Shown here: positions 47,168 through 55,716 of the stretch, piece by piece
How the letters are laid out: each line of letters starts with the position of its first letter
How positions within the stretch are numbered: position 1 is the first letter of the stretch
Assembly (NCBI GenBank): GCA_007693585.1
Contig: REDH01000065.1
Coordinates: 97,421 to 161,420 of the forward strand
Direction of reading: 5' to 3'
Origin: Deltaproteobacteria bacterium
GTDB taxonomy: Bacteria > Myxococcota_A > Bradymonadia > REDH01
DNA: 64,000 bases
The notes under the pieces: generated by a model
Databases searched by the model: none
What the model was told of the DNA's origin: nothing
What the model saw: only the letters and a program-made list of their open reading frames with translations
Position numbers and translations under genes: made by a program

Positions 47168-47778
47168 GGGCTCTCCGGGCTGTCCAGGTGCTCCCTCGGA
47201 ATCCTCGGGAGGTGCAGCCGCCAGTGAACACCCTCGCGGATGAGCACGACCGATCGCTCTTCCCCTCCACCCCGGATCGATGCCTCGATTCGCCGCGGAC
47301 CGGCGGACACGCTCGCCTCCTGCGACCGTGCGGAGACACTCTCGACGTCGGGGAGAAGCAGGAGCCGTGCAGGCCGGAAGGCGAGGCGGCGTCCGTCGAC
47401 TTCGAGCCATCCGTCGCGGAGGGCCTGATCCCCTCCGCTCGGGTGGTGATGATCCAGCGCGAGCCGTGTCTCGTGGGACAGGAGCTCCCACGCTTCGTCC
47501 ACTCGGCCATCGAGCAGTGCAGCGTGAAGCGCGGTCAGCACGCGCGCGGCGATCTCCGCCCGCTCGTCGGACGGAACTTCGTTCTCCGCGGTGTCCGCCG
47601 AGCTGTCGGGGCGCTGCCGCTCATCGGTGAGCTGGTCGGGATCGGGCAAACGATAGATCGATGCGCAGGCCGGCCCGAACCAGAGCGCGACGAGGATGGC
47701 CACGCAGGCCATGCGCCGTTCCAGTTGTCCGCGGGCTGTGGAGTAGGCCTTCGCCCTGCCCTGATTCATTGGTCTCAT
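47164..47778 (-). CDS. Hypothetical lipoprotein
   Basis: 204 residues from the ATG at 47778 (an ATG at 47769 is equally possible). The signal ends at a GPAC lipobox. The mature region has an acidic spacer, a helical pair (VLTALHAALLDGRVDEAWELL), then strands including ASIRGGGEERSVVLI and GVHWRLHLPRIP. The helix-then-sheet order resembles small NTF2-like lipoproteins, but I cannot name a family. It is coupled by a 4-bp overlap to the PH-like membrane protein. Confidence 0.68.
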   Translation of the reverse strand: MRPMNQGRAKAYSTARGQLERRMACVAILVALWFGPACASIYRLPDPDQLTDERQRPDSSADTAENEVPSDERAEIAARVLTALHAALLDGRVDEAWELLSHETRLALDHHHPSGGDQALRDGWLEVDGRRLAFRPARLLLLPDVESVSARSQEASVSAGPRRIEASIRGGGEERSVVLIREGVHWRLHLPRIPREHLDSPESP

Positions 47779-48058
47779 GGTTCTGTAGGAGAGAGCTTCC
47801 GGACTGGCCGCTCCGAAGCGGACGCCCTGCGCGGGGAGAGGATATGCACGGGCGCGACGATGACCAGCACACGGGGACCGTCGGCCGTTCGACCGTGAAC
47901 CACCGGCCGTGGTGCAGGTGCGCTGGTGACGATGAGGGATGCAAGGACTCATCGGGCCCTTGACCGGCACGTCTCGAGGCCCCAGCCGCCGTGAACGGAC
48001 GATTGCCGCGTCGCGATGCGCTGCACCGTTCGACACGTCCGGACTCTTCACGGCATCG

Positions 48059-49060
48059 ATGCAGGTCGCGACACTCGATTCCCATCGGCAGACGATTGAT
48101 GCGGCAGCCCTTGCCACACCGGGCATCGACACCTTCTGTGCGTCCTCGGCATGGCTCCAGAGTGCCGTTGATGCGTTCCATCCCGATTCGACCCTGCACA
48201 TTCTCCAGCGTGATCGTACCGTTACCGTGTTCGCCCGGCACGGCCTCGATGATGGTCGGAGATTCTGCCTGACCAGTCCGGAGGCGGTCTGGGGTCTCGC
48301 GTCGCCCATCCTGGGCGAGAGGGCCGACACGGAGGCACCCGATCTCGTTCGCGAAGCGCTGCGCAGCTGCGGTCCGGTCGACGGCGTCCTGCTTCCCGGT
48401 CTGCCGAGCAACTCGGCGTGGTCGCAGGTTCTCAGGAGGGGACTGTCGCCACTCGGCGTCGTGTTTCCCGGGCCGTCCGTCGGACGCCGGGTCGTCTCCA
48501 TGGAGGGCGGACGGGAGAGCTTCCTGCGGGGAAGGTCCCGACGGTTCCGATCGGGCCTCAGGCGCAGCGGTCGCCTGGCACAGGAGGCCGGAATCCGGTT
48601 CCGGCGCTTCGCTCCGGTTCCTCCAGAGGCCGCGAGCGAGCTGGGCCACACTGTTCTCGACATCGAGCGGCGCTCGTGGAAGGGACTCAGCGGTCAGGGA
48701 GCCGAGGCTGGCCCGATGAGGACATTCACGGAAGGACTGATCATGCGCACTGCATCGATGGGCACGCTGTACGGTATTGTCGCGACGATCAGGGACACTC
48801 CTGTAGGTTACCTCTATGGTGCTCTCTTCGGCGGCGACTTTCGGGGGATTCAGATGTCCTTCGACGAAGGACTCCGACGGATCGGGCTGGGAAACCTGAT
48901 GCAACTCGAGATGCTCGAACTGCTCTGGCCGCTCGGTGTCCGAACATACGACCTGGGGATGGACATGCCGTACAAGGCCGCCTGGACCGATGACCTGCTC
49001 GTGACGGAGAGCATCTACCTTGTGCCGTTTCACCGAGCCCGTTCCCCCCGGATGATGTGA
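48059..49060 (+). CDS. GNAT-family (BioF2/FemAB-like) acetyltransferase
   Basis: 333 residues from the ATG at 48059. It contains two GNAT-like halves; the C-terminal one shows the acyl-CoA site pattern, with VGYLYGALFGGDFRGIQMSF, then LRRIGLGNLMQLEMLELL and the strand RTYDLGMDMPYKAAW typical of the BioF2/CelD-type domain. A basic segment (FLRGRSRRFRSGLRRSGR) sits between the halves. Such enzymes acylate sugars, polysaccharide precursors or peptides. The last bases overlap the GTG of the peptidase gene (GTGA), so the pair is translationally coupled. Confidence 0.78.
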   Translation: MQVATLDSHRQTIDAAALATPGIDTFCASSAWLQSAVDAFHPDSTLHILQRDRTVTVFARHGLDDGRRFCLTSPEAVWGLASPILGERADTEAPDLVREALRSCGPVDGVLLPGLPSNSAWSQVLRRGLSPLGVVFPGPSVGRRVVSMEGGRESFLRGRSRRFRSGLRRSGRLAQEAGIRFRRFAPVPPEAASELGHTVLDIERRSWKGLSGQGAEAGPMRTFTEGLIMRTASMGTLYGIVATIRDTPVGYLYGALFGGDFRGIQMSFDEGLRRIGLGNLMQLEMLELLWPLGVRTYDLGMDMPYKAAWTDDLLVTESIYLVPFHRARSPRMM

Positions 49061-50076
49061 TCGACGGACTCCTCGAACTCGTATTCTTCGCCGCTCGCCT
49101 GTTCCTCGTCGCCGGGGTCATCGGACTCTTGCTTCTGATGGTGCTGCGCGCGCTCCGCATTCGCCCCGGCGATTCGTCGCCCACGCTTCAGGTGAGGCGG
49201 ATCGACCGCGAGCTCCAGGAGATGGCGATCGCGCTCGACGCGGCCGGGCTGGCCCCGGGGGAGCGTCGTGCACACATCAAGCGGCTCCGGAAGCACGTCC
49301 AGCAGGTGGACCACACTTCCGTGGCCCGGGTGTTCGTGCTCGACTTCGACGGCGACCTGCAGGCGAATCCCGTGGACGCCCTGCGCGACGAAGTTTCCCT
49401 CCTGTTGCGGGTGGTGCGAGAGGGCGACCAGGTCCTGATCCGGGTCCAGAGCGCCGGCGGTCTCGTGCACGGATACGGACTGGCCGCAGCGCAGTTGCTG
49501 CGTCTTCGCGAGTCCGGGGTCCCCGTGACGGTCGCCGTGGACCGCATCGCGGCCAGCGGAGGGTACATGATGGCTGCCGTCGGCCACGAGATCATCGCGG
49601 CGCCGTTCGCCATCATCGGCTCCATCGGCGTGCTCGCTCGCGTCCCCAACCTGCACCGTCTTCTCGAACGCGTCGGCGTCGACTACGAGGAGATGACGGC
49701 GGGCGAGTACAAGAGCACCGTCTCGATGCTTGCCGAGATCAGCACGGAAGGACGACGGCACTTCAAGGAGCAGCTGGACGATACGCACGAGCTATTCAAG
49801 TCATTTCTGGCACGCGTGCGCCCTGCCATCGATCTCGATCAGACGGCGAATGGGGCGTACTGGTATGGTGAGCAAGCTCTCGAGTTCGGGCTTGTCGATC
49901 GGATTCTGACCAGCGACGACTGGCTGGCCGAGGTTCCCCCCGGCACACCGATTCTCGCCGTGCGACTGGACGACCCCGTTCCCTTGCAGGAGCGACTCTC
50001 CCAGTGGGTTTCCGCCACGTCCGAACGGGTTCTGCGTCGAGTCCTTGACCATGCCGGACGCCCCCCCCTTCCGTGA
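49057..50076 (+). CDS. sohB: SohB-like membrane serine peptidase (family S49)
   Basis: 339 residues. An N-terminal membrane helix (residues 5-32) is followed by a charged helical segment and the S49 peptidase domain. The catalytic dyad is visible as Ser167 in AASGGYMMAAVG and Lys219 in AGEYKSTVSMLAE. FAIIGSIGVLARVPN is the conserved oligomer/substrate-binding strand. Size and single domain match SohB rather than the double-domain SppA. It probably degrades signal peptides or damaged membrane proteins on the periplasmic side. Confidence 0.9.
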   Translation: MIDGLLELVFFAARLFLVAGVIGLLLLMVLRALRIRPGDSSPTLQVRRIDRELQEMAIALDAAGLAPGERRAHIKRLRKHVQQVDHTSVARVFVLDFDGDLQANPVDALRDEVSLLLRVVREGDQVLIRVQSAGGLVHGYGLAAAQLLRLRESGVPVTVAVDRIAASGGYMMAAVGHEIIAAPFAIIGSIGVLARVPNLHRLLERVGVDYEEMTAGEYKSTVSMLAEISTEGRRHFKEQLDDTHELFKSFLARVRPAIDLDQTANGAYWYGEQALEFGLVDRILTSDDWLAEVPPGTPILAVRLDDPVPLQERLSQWVSATSERVLRRVLDHAGRPPLP

Positions 50077-50101
50077 ACGTGCCGCCAACGGCCTCCTTCA
50101 C

Positions 50102-52435
50102 TCACTCGCCGTCTTCCGGATTGCGGAACGCCGAGTCCTCCGAGTCGGAGGCAATCGGAGCCTCATCCGGCTCCACGTCTCCGGCTGGGACCAGAACGAT
50201 CTCTCCCTGGCGCAACTCCACCCGCACGCTGCCTCCTTCCGCAAGCGGGCCGAAGAGCAGCATCTCACTGAGCGGCCTGCGAATCCGCTCCCGAATCACG
50301 CGCCCCATCGGCCTGGCCCCGAGCACGGGGTCGAAGCCCTCGAGGGCGAGTTGGTCGATCGCATCATCAGCCGCCGTCAGCCGTACGCGCCGTTCGACAA
50401 GCTGCTCCTCCAGTTCGGCAAGGAACTTCTTCACCACGGAACGCAAGTCCTCCTGCTGCAGGGGAGCGAACCGAACTCGAGCATCAAGCCTGTTGCGGAA
50501 CTCGGGGCTGAATGCCGCCTGGAAAGCGGCCTCGTCACTGCCCATCCTGAGCTCAGGGGAGAAACCGATCCTTACGGTCGCCAGCTCGCGCGCACCGACA
50601 TTGCTCGTCATGATGAGGATGGTGTGCCTGAAGTCCGCCGTGCGGCCCGTGTTGTCGGTCAGTCGCCCACTGTCCATGACCTGGAGGAGCACGTTGTAGA
50701 CATCCGGGTGCGCCTTCTCGATCTCGTCGAGAAGCAGGACGCAGTGGGGGTTCTGTGTCACGGCCTCGGTCAGCTGCCCCCCCTGTTCGTGGCCCACGTA
50801 GCCCGGAGGGGCGCCGATGAGCCTGCTCACGGCGTGTCTCTCCATGTATTCGCTCATGTCGAAGCGCAGGAGGGGAAGCGCCAGGGTTCGTGCGAGTTGT
50901 CTCGCCACCTCGGTCTTGCCGACACCCGTCGGGCCCGTGAACAGGTAGGCGCCCTGGGGGCGGTCCGGATCCCCAAGGCCAGCCCTGTTGAGTCGAACCG
51001 CAGCGACGAGGGTTGCGATGGCTTCGTCCTGACCGAAGACCACCGCCTTGAGTTCGTCCCCGAGTCTCGCGAGTCGCTCGCGATCATCGGTGGACGCTTC
51101 CTCTTCGGGAATGCGTGCCATTCGAGCGACGACGGACTCGACCGCACGCCTGTCCACCACGGGTGCTTTCTCGCTCCCGGGGTCGCGTCGGAGCCTCGCT
51201 ATGGCCCCTGCCTCATCGATCACGTCGATGGCCTTGTCCGGAAGGCGTCGGTCGGGCAGCCGACGTGCGGCGAGGCGTGCGGCGACTCTCAGGGCCTCGT
51301 CGGTGTACTCGACACCGTGAAACTCGGCATAGCGTTCGCGCAGGCCACCCAGAATCTCCACGGTCTCGTCGACGCTGGGCTCCGGGACATCCACCTTCTG
51401 AAACCGCCGAGCCAGCGCACGGTCCTTTTCGAAGTGCCGCCGGTACTCCTCGAATGTCGTGGACCCGATGCACCGCAGCGAGCCATCCGCGAGAGCCGGC
51501 TTGAGGAGGTTGGACGCGTCCATCGTTCCGCCCTCCACAGCTCCCATCCTGACGATGTTGTGGATCTCGTCGATGAAGAGCACGGCACCGGGGAGCTCGG
51601 CGAGTGCACGCAGCACACCCTTGAGCCTCTCTTCGAAGTCCCCTCTGTACCGCGTGCCCGCGAGCAGGGCTCCCGGGTCGAGGGAGTGAATGACCGTATC
51701 CGCGAGGGCGTCAGGGACGCTCCCTTCCACGATTCGGAGCGCCAGACCTTCCGCGATCGCGGTCTTCCCGACGCCACTCTCTCCAACGAGCAGGGGGTTG
51801 TTCTTGCGGCGCCGTGCCAGAATCGTCACGCAGCGATCGATCTCGTCGTCACGACCCACGAGGCGATCGATCCGTCCAGCGCGTGCCTTCTCGTTGAGAT
51901 TCACGGTATACTCGGCGAGAGGGTCCGTCTCGGAACCACCCGGATGCCCCCCCCCTGGCCTCGCGGACACCGCACCGCCGTTGCCCTCGCCGACCCGCTC
52001 GGGCTTCTCGAGGTCAGTGAGTGCGGCGACGAGCCTCAGCCGATCGACACCGCGGCTCCGCAACAACCATACGGCATGGCTGTCCTCCTCCTCGAACAGC
52101 GCGACGAGGAGGCTGCTCGCTCCCACGCTGTCCTTCCCGGCCCCCAGCGCGTGGTGAAGGGCCCGGTTGATGACCCGCTGGAAGGCAAGGCTCGGTTCCG
52201 CGGCACGCTCCGTGGCCCCCTCGGGAAGCGGCAGCTGGGTCTCATCGATGACTTCCTCGATGGACGCCTGCAGGGCATCCAGCCCGACACCGAGGTCCGA
52301 CAGAAGCGAGGCCACCTCCCGATTGCGCAGGAGCGCTCCAAGAAGATGCTCGAGCCCGACGAACTCGTGCCGGCGCTCCGTGGCATCGAGCACCGAGAGG
52401 TTGAGCGCAAGGCGCGCATCGTTGGTCAGGTTCAT
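50102..52435 (-). CDS. clpA: ATP-dependent Clp protease ATP-binding subunit ClpA
   Basis: 777 residues. The N-domain has the two Clp_N repeats (EFVGLEHLLGALLRN and DSVGASSLLVALFEEEDS). AAA+ domain 1 has Walker A GESGVGKTAI and Walker B VLFIDEIHNIV; AAA+ domain 2 has GPTGVGKTEVA and VLLLDEIEKA. There is no ClpB-type middle coiled coil, so it is a ClpA unfoldase working with ClpP. The adjacent clpS, 7 bp upstream, confirms this. clpP is not in the window. Confidence 0.96.
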   Translation of the reverse strand: MNLTNDARLALNLSVLDATERRHEFVGLEHLLGALLRNREVASLLSDLGVGLDALQASIEEVIDETQLPLPEGATERAAEPSLAFQRVINRALHHALGAGKDSVGASSLLVALFEEEDSHAVWLLRSRGVDRLRLVAALTDLEKPERVGEGNGGAVSARPGGGHPGGSETDPLAEYTVNLNEKARAGRIDRLVGRDDEIDRCVTILARRRKNNPLLVGESGVGKTAIAEGLALRIVEGSVPDALADTVIHSLDPGALLAGTRYRGDFEERLKGVLRALAELPGAVLFIDEIHNIVRMGAVEGGTMDASNLLKPALADGSLRCIGSTTFEEYRRHFEKDRALARRFQKVDVPEPSVDETVEILGGLRERYAEFHGVEYTDEALRVAARLAARRLPDRRLPDKAIDVIDEAGAIARLRRDPGSEKAPVVDRRAVESVVARMARIPEEEASTDDRERLARLGDELKAVVFGQDEAIATLVAAVRLNRAGLGDPDRPQGAYLFTGPTGVGKTEVARQLARTLALPLLRFDMSEYMERHAVSRLIGAPPGYVGHEQGGQLTEAVTQNPHCVLLLDEIEKAHPDVYNVLLQVMDSGRLTDNTGRTADFRHTILIMTSNVGARELATVRIGFSPELRMGSDEAAFQAAFSPEFRNRLDARVRFAPLQQEDLRSVVKKFLAELEEQLVERRVRLTAADDAIDQLALEGFDPVLGARPMGRVIRERIRRPLSEMLLFGPLAEGGSVRVELRQGEIVLVPAGDVEPDEAPIASDSEDSAFRNPEDGE

Positions 52436-52442
52436 GGTGTGC

Positions 52443-52760
52443 TCACTCCGGCTCGGCTCGGCAGCGCAACGGATGTCCCTCAGCCGTCGCCGCCGCCTGA
52501 ACCTGTGCGACCTTCGTCTCGGCGATGTCCCGGGAGTAGACGCCGGCCACGGCGCTCCCCTGCTCATGTACCGTGAGCATGAGCTCGGTCGCCTCGGCAT
52601 GGGACTTGTGGAAGTAGGACTTCAGCACATGAATGACGAACTCCATGGTCGTGTAGTCATCATTCAGGAGAACGACTTTCCAGCGCGGTGGTTTCGCATC
52701 GCGAGCCTCCTCCCGTTCCAGGATGGCCGTCCCGCGGTGCTGCCCTGGTTCAGTTGCCAT
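52443..52760 (-). CDS. clpS: ClpS adaptor for N-end rule substrates
   Basis: 105 residues. The ClpS core is present: WKVVLLNDDYTTMEFVIHVL, followed by MLTVHEQGSAVAGVYSRDIAETK. The Asn-Asp pair, the Met and the VHxxG segment line the N-degron pocket in the family. An N-terminal ~25-residue extension is flexible. It delivers proteins with bulky hydrophobic N-terminal residues to ClpA. AAGGA lies 11 nt before the ATG. Confidence 0.96.
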   Translation of the reverse strand: MATEPGQHRGTAILEREEARDAKPPRWKVVLLNDDYTTMEFVIHVLKSYFHKSHAEATELMLTVHEQGSAVAGVYSRDIAETKVAQVQAAATAEGHPLRCRAEPE

Positions 52761-53123
52761 CGCTGTTCGGTCCTTGCGCTGCGGTGTACACGTCTCGCCC
52801 GCCCATCCTGACGTGGTTTCAGGTCCGTGGGGAGTACGTCCGTTTTCGAAACTAGCCAGCGCACCAGCGGGTCGCAAGACTGCCGGCGCATCCCATCGTT
52901 CGCGACTCCCCTGACGCCACTTCGACGCACAGTGCACGCAGCGGGCACCGTTCAGGACCCGGCTCCTGCGGAGAGCAGCCGCAACGGGACAGAACTGGAT
53001 CCGGCCCGCGTCTCTTCCCCTCGAACGCGGCGGTCGGGGATGAATCGTCACGGCCGGGACCGACGGGCACGAAGCGGGGGTCCCGGCGGAAAACGGGCCT
53101 GAGCGACCCTTCGAGAGTCGCCG
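52761..53123. other. Intergenic region upstream of clpS
   Basis: Apart from the possible clpS promoter at 52849-52877, I see no gene, repeat or hairpin terminator. It separates clpS from the Sel1 lipoprotein gene. Confidence 0.5.
52849..52877 (-). promoter_or_regulatory. Possible clpS-clpA promoter
   Basis: On the minus strand: TTGCGA (52872-52877), 17-bp spacer, TAGTTT (52849-52854). The -10 is weak; the leader would be about 80 nt. Confidence 0.35.
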
Positions 53124-53810
53124 CTACTGGTCGGCGGTCGGCAGGGGCTCGGCTGCCTCGGGCTCCTCGCTGGCCGAATCGCCGTCGGACTCCTCGCCGT
53201 CGACGGCGCTCTCGGACACCCGATCCGAGGCGCGCAGCGCCTGCCCGATGCGCGCCTCGGCGAGGGCTTCGTGCTGGACACAGGCCTCCACCAGGCCGCC
53301 ATGACATGCCGACTGAACAAGTGCATCCGCGCGACCCTCCGCAAGGGAGTGGGTTCCGTCGATGTCGAGGCGGGCCAGTTGGAGGCAAGCAGGCAGGAGT
53401 CCGAGTTCGCAGGCGCGATCCATCCGGGAGGCAGCGAGTTCCACGTTGCGGATCAGGCCCTCGCCATCGAGAGCCATCTGGCCGAGGGTGTGACAGGCTC
53501 CGGCGTAGCCGGCATCGCATGCGCTGGTCAGAAAGGGTGCGGCTGCCTCGGGATCCTCCGCGTAACCGTATCGGCCCTCCAGCAGGGCGTGCCCGACCCG
53601 GTTGCAATCGGCATGCGAGCCTTCGTCGCACCGGGTTGCGACAGCGAGCCCGTCATCGACCGCGGAGTCTCCCAGCAAGGCCACTGCGCTGCCGGGAACA
53701 TCCACATGGATTCCCGTCCCCCCGGGGCGAGTCGGCTCGTTGACTTCGAGGGAGCAACCTGCGGCTGCGAGGGCAAGAACGAAGAGGATGGGCAGGCGGT
53801 TGATCATCAT
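53124..53810 (-). CDS. Sel1-repeat lipoprotein, cysteine-rich
   Basis: 228 residues from the ATG at 53810. The lipobox is AAGC. The mature protein has about four Sel1-like helical units, each marked by a Cys and a GxxGACxxLG-type motif (DAGYAGACHTLGQMALDGEG; ELGLLPACLQLARL; HGGLVEACVQHEAL). Cysteines are spaced as in oxidised Sel1 proteins with one disulfide per repeat. The last ~40 residues are Glu/Ser/Asp-rich. Such proteins usually act as periplasmic protein-binding scaffolds; partner unknown. Confidence 0.8.
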   Translation of the reverse strand: MMINRLPILFVLALAAAGCSLEVNEPTRPGGTGIHVDVPGSAVALLGDSAVDDGLAVATRCDEGSHADCNRVGHALLEGRYGYAEDPEAAAPFLTSACDAGYAGACHTLGQMALDGEGLIRNVELAASRMDRACELGLLPACLQLARLDIDGTHSLAEGRADALVQSACHGGLVEACVQHEALAEARIGQALRASDRVSESAVDGEESDGDSASEEPEAAEPLPTADQ

Positions 53811-54001
53811 CCGTGAGTCCGGTCGAAGGTCTCGTTGCTCGATCGTCATCATCTCGGGCGTCCGGCGCGCGGGCGAGGGCGTTCCCTCGTCGGGCGCGCG
53901 GAGGCTATGTCACACGGAACGCCCTGTCCAGAGCGAATGGGGCCGCGATGCACCGCACGTCCGCCGTTCCGAGAGCCGGTGCCGAGGCGGCCGCGACGCC
54001 A

Positions 54002-55459
54002 TCAGCGGCTGCGGTTCGCAAGGGCGATGAGTGGCTCGTCGTGCTCGAGCAGCTCGACGAGGGTCTCGCACGAGACCGCTTCCAGGCTGCTCGATGGAAC
54101 TGGGTCGGCGACGCCCAGGCGTCTGGCTGCGGATGGCAGCCCGGCCGCAATGCGAACGGCTTCGATGGCAAAGGCGCGACGGATCGCGGGGGACGGGTCC
54201 ACCCCCTCCTCCCGCAGGCAGTCGCCGAGTCTTCCGGTGAGTTCCTCGACCAGCCGAACGCGCGCGTCCTGCAGACTTCGGATGCGAGAACCCGCGACGC
54301 TGCATTCCAACGCTGTGACAGCGGCTGCACAGTCGTCCGGATTCTGCTGCGCGCTGCATTCGTCCACGTCTGCAATCAACCACGAGATCGCTGTTTCGGC
54401 GTCGAGCGTCGCGAGCTCGTCGCAGCGCTCCTGCAGGTTTGCGAACGCGTCGCTGAGGGCCGAACCGTGCTCGTCGGACGTGAACCCCTGCACGCCCTCG
54501 GGCAGAACGGACTCGTCGTCGCCGGCCAGGGCCTCGATCCGTTCATCGTGCCTCTCGCGCAGCATGACGGCGTGTCGTGCCACCGGCCCCGTTCCGGGCA
54601 CATGTCCACGTTGTCTCACATCGGGGACACGGTCCTGGAGGTCGAGCAGGCCGGATCGCAGCATTCGACTGACCACGAAGCTCCCCTGAAGTCCGCTTCG
54701 TTCGGCGCGCTCCTCTTCGCTGAACACGATGGAGCGCCGCAGACGCGCGAGCGCGGTGTCGTCGAGTCCGCCAATTCCCTGCAGATCATCCAGGTCGGCG
54801 AACGGCTCTCCCTGCTCCCTGCGCCGGATGAGCTCGGCGGCGGTCGCCGCGTCGATCCCATCGAGGCGCTGCAGGGCATTGGCGGGGGCGGCGTTCACGT
54901 TGACCACTGGACGGCCCGTGACGGAGTCCACCATCCAGGCATTGGGCCGCTCGGGAACCTCGGCTGCAGCGGTCGTCGGGTCGGCACCACCGCCTCCTCC
55001 GAACAGTCGGCTGAGGGTGACGGCAGCGATGAGCAGCACCGCCACCGCGAGTGCGGCGGCGACCGCGATGAGCTCCTTGCGCGGAAGCGTCTTCGGTTCA
55101 TGCTTTGCGTCCGAATGCCGCGCGTCCCGATGCTTCATGAGTTCGGAGAGCAGGCCGCGCTTCCTTCCTGAAGCCCCGAACCGTTCCTTGAACTGCTCGA
55201 TCAGGCGCTTGAAGTCGGATCCGGCATCCACGTTGAGGCACCGGCACCCGTGCTTCGCGAGCGTGGCCTCCACCGCCATGATCTCCTCGGCCACCTCCGA
55301 CTGCGCAACCAGAATGGGCTCGTCAATCTCCTGGACCTCCCGGGCGGCGGCGAAGGCGTCGCGATCGAACGACTTCGGGAGGCTCGCGAAGGCAGGGGGC
55401 AGCGATGCCTCTTCAAACTTCGGTACCTTGAGGAGATACAGCTGGTAGCGCTGCTTCAT
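54002..55459 (-). CDS. Membrane-anchored protein with a ComEA-like helix-hairpin-helix domain
   Basis: 485 residues from the ATG at 55459 (AGGA 6 nt upstream). The N-terminal ~130 residues are cytoplasmic and look alpha/beta (QRYQLYLLKVPKFEEASLPP, then IMAVEATLAKHGCRCLNVDA). One membrane helix follows (about 131-153). After a Gly-rich hinge comes a helix-hairpin-helix pair at about 175-240: VNVNAAPANALQRLDGIDAA and DLDDLQGIGGLDDTALARL, as in ComEA. The last ~240 residues are helical with several Cys. By topology the HhH domain lies in the periplasm. ComEA binds DNA during uptake, but no other competence gene is here, so DNA binding is only a hypothesis. Confidence 0.72.
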   Translation of the reverse strand: MKQRYQLYLLKVPKFEEASLPPAFASLPKSFDRDAFAAAREVQEIDEPILVAQSEVAEEIMAVEATLAKHGCRCLNVDAGSDFKRLIEQFKERFGASGRKRGLLSELMKHRDARHSDAKHEPKTLPRKELIAVAAALAVAVLLIAAVTLSRLFGGGGGADPTTAAAEVPERPNAWMVDSVTGRPVVNVNAAPANALQRLDGIDAATAAELIRRREQGEPFADLDDLQGIGGLDDTALARLRRSIVFSEEERAERSGLQGSFVVSRMLRSGLLDLQDRVPDVRQRGHVPGTGPVARHAVMLRERHDERIEALAGDDESVLPEGVQGFTSDEHGSALSDAFANLQERCDELATLDAETAISWLIADVDECSAQQNPDDCAAAVTALECSVAGSRIRSLQDARVRLVEELTGRLGDCLREEGVDPSPAIRRAFAIEAVRIAAGLPSAARRLGVADPVPSSSLEAVSCETLVELLEHDEPLIALANRSR

Positions 55460-55716
55460 GGTCATCCTGCCTGAACGGTGAACCTGCGGCCGTCGGAGCG
55501 GATTTCAGTCCGAGGGCGGCGTTTCGGGCGCGGCTCGACGTGGCGTATCGCTCCTTGCGGATGCCTGTCAACGACGTGTCGCCGCGGCGTCATGGTACCC
55601 CCCCCTTGCACTCGCCGCTGCAACGGGTCATTGGACCTCGGGACGGACCAGCACCGAGTCCGCCCTCCCCCGGACCAGGGGCAGCCCCGTTCCCCCCGGA
55701 TCGCAAGCCCTTGCGC

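Noticed and set aside
50045..52576. A long plus-strand frame opposite clpA
   Set aside because: ClpA on the minus strand is complete with both AAA+ domains; the shadow has no domain.
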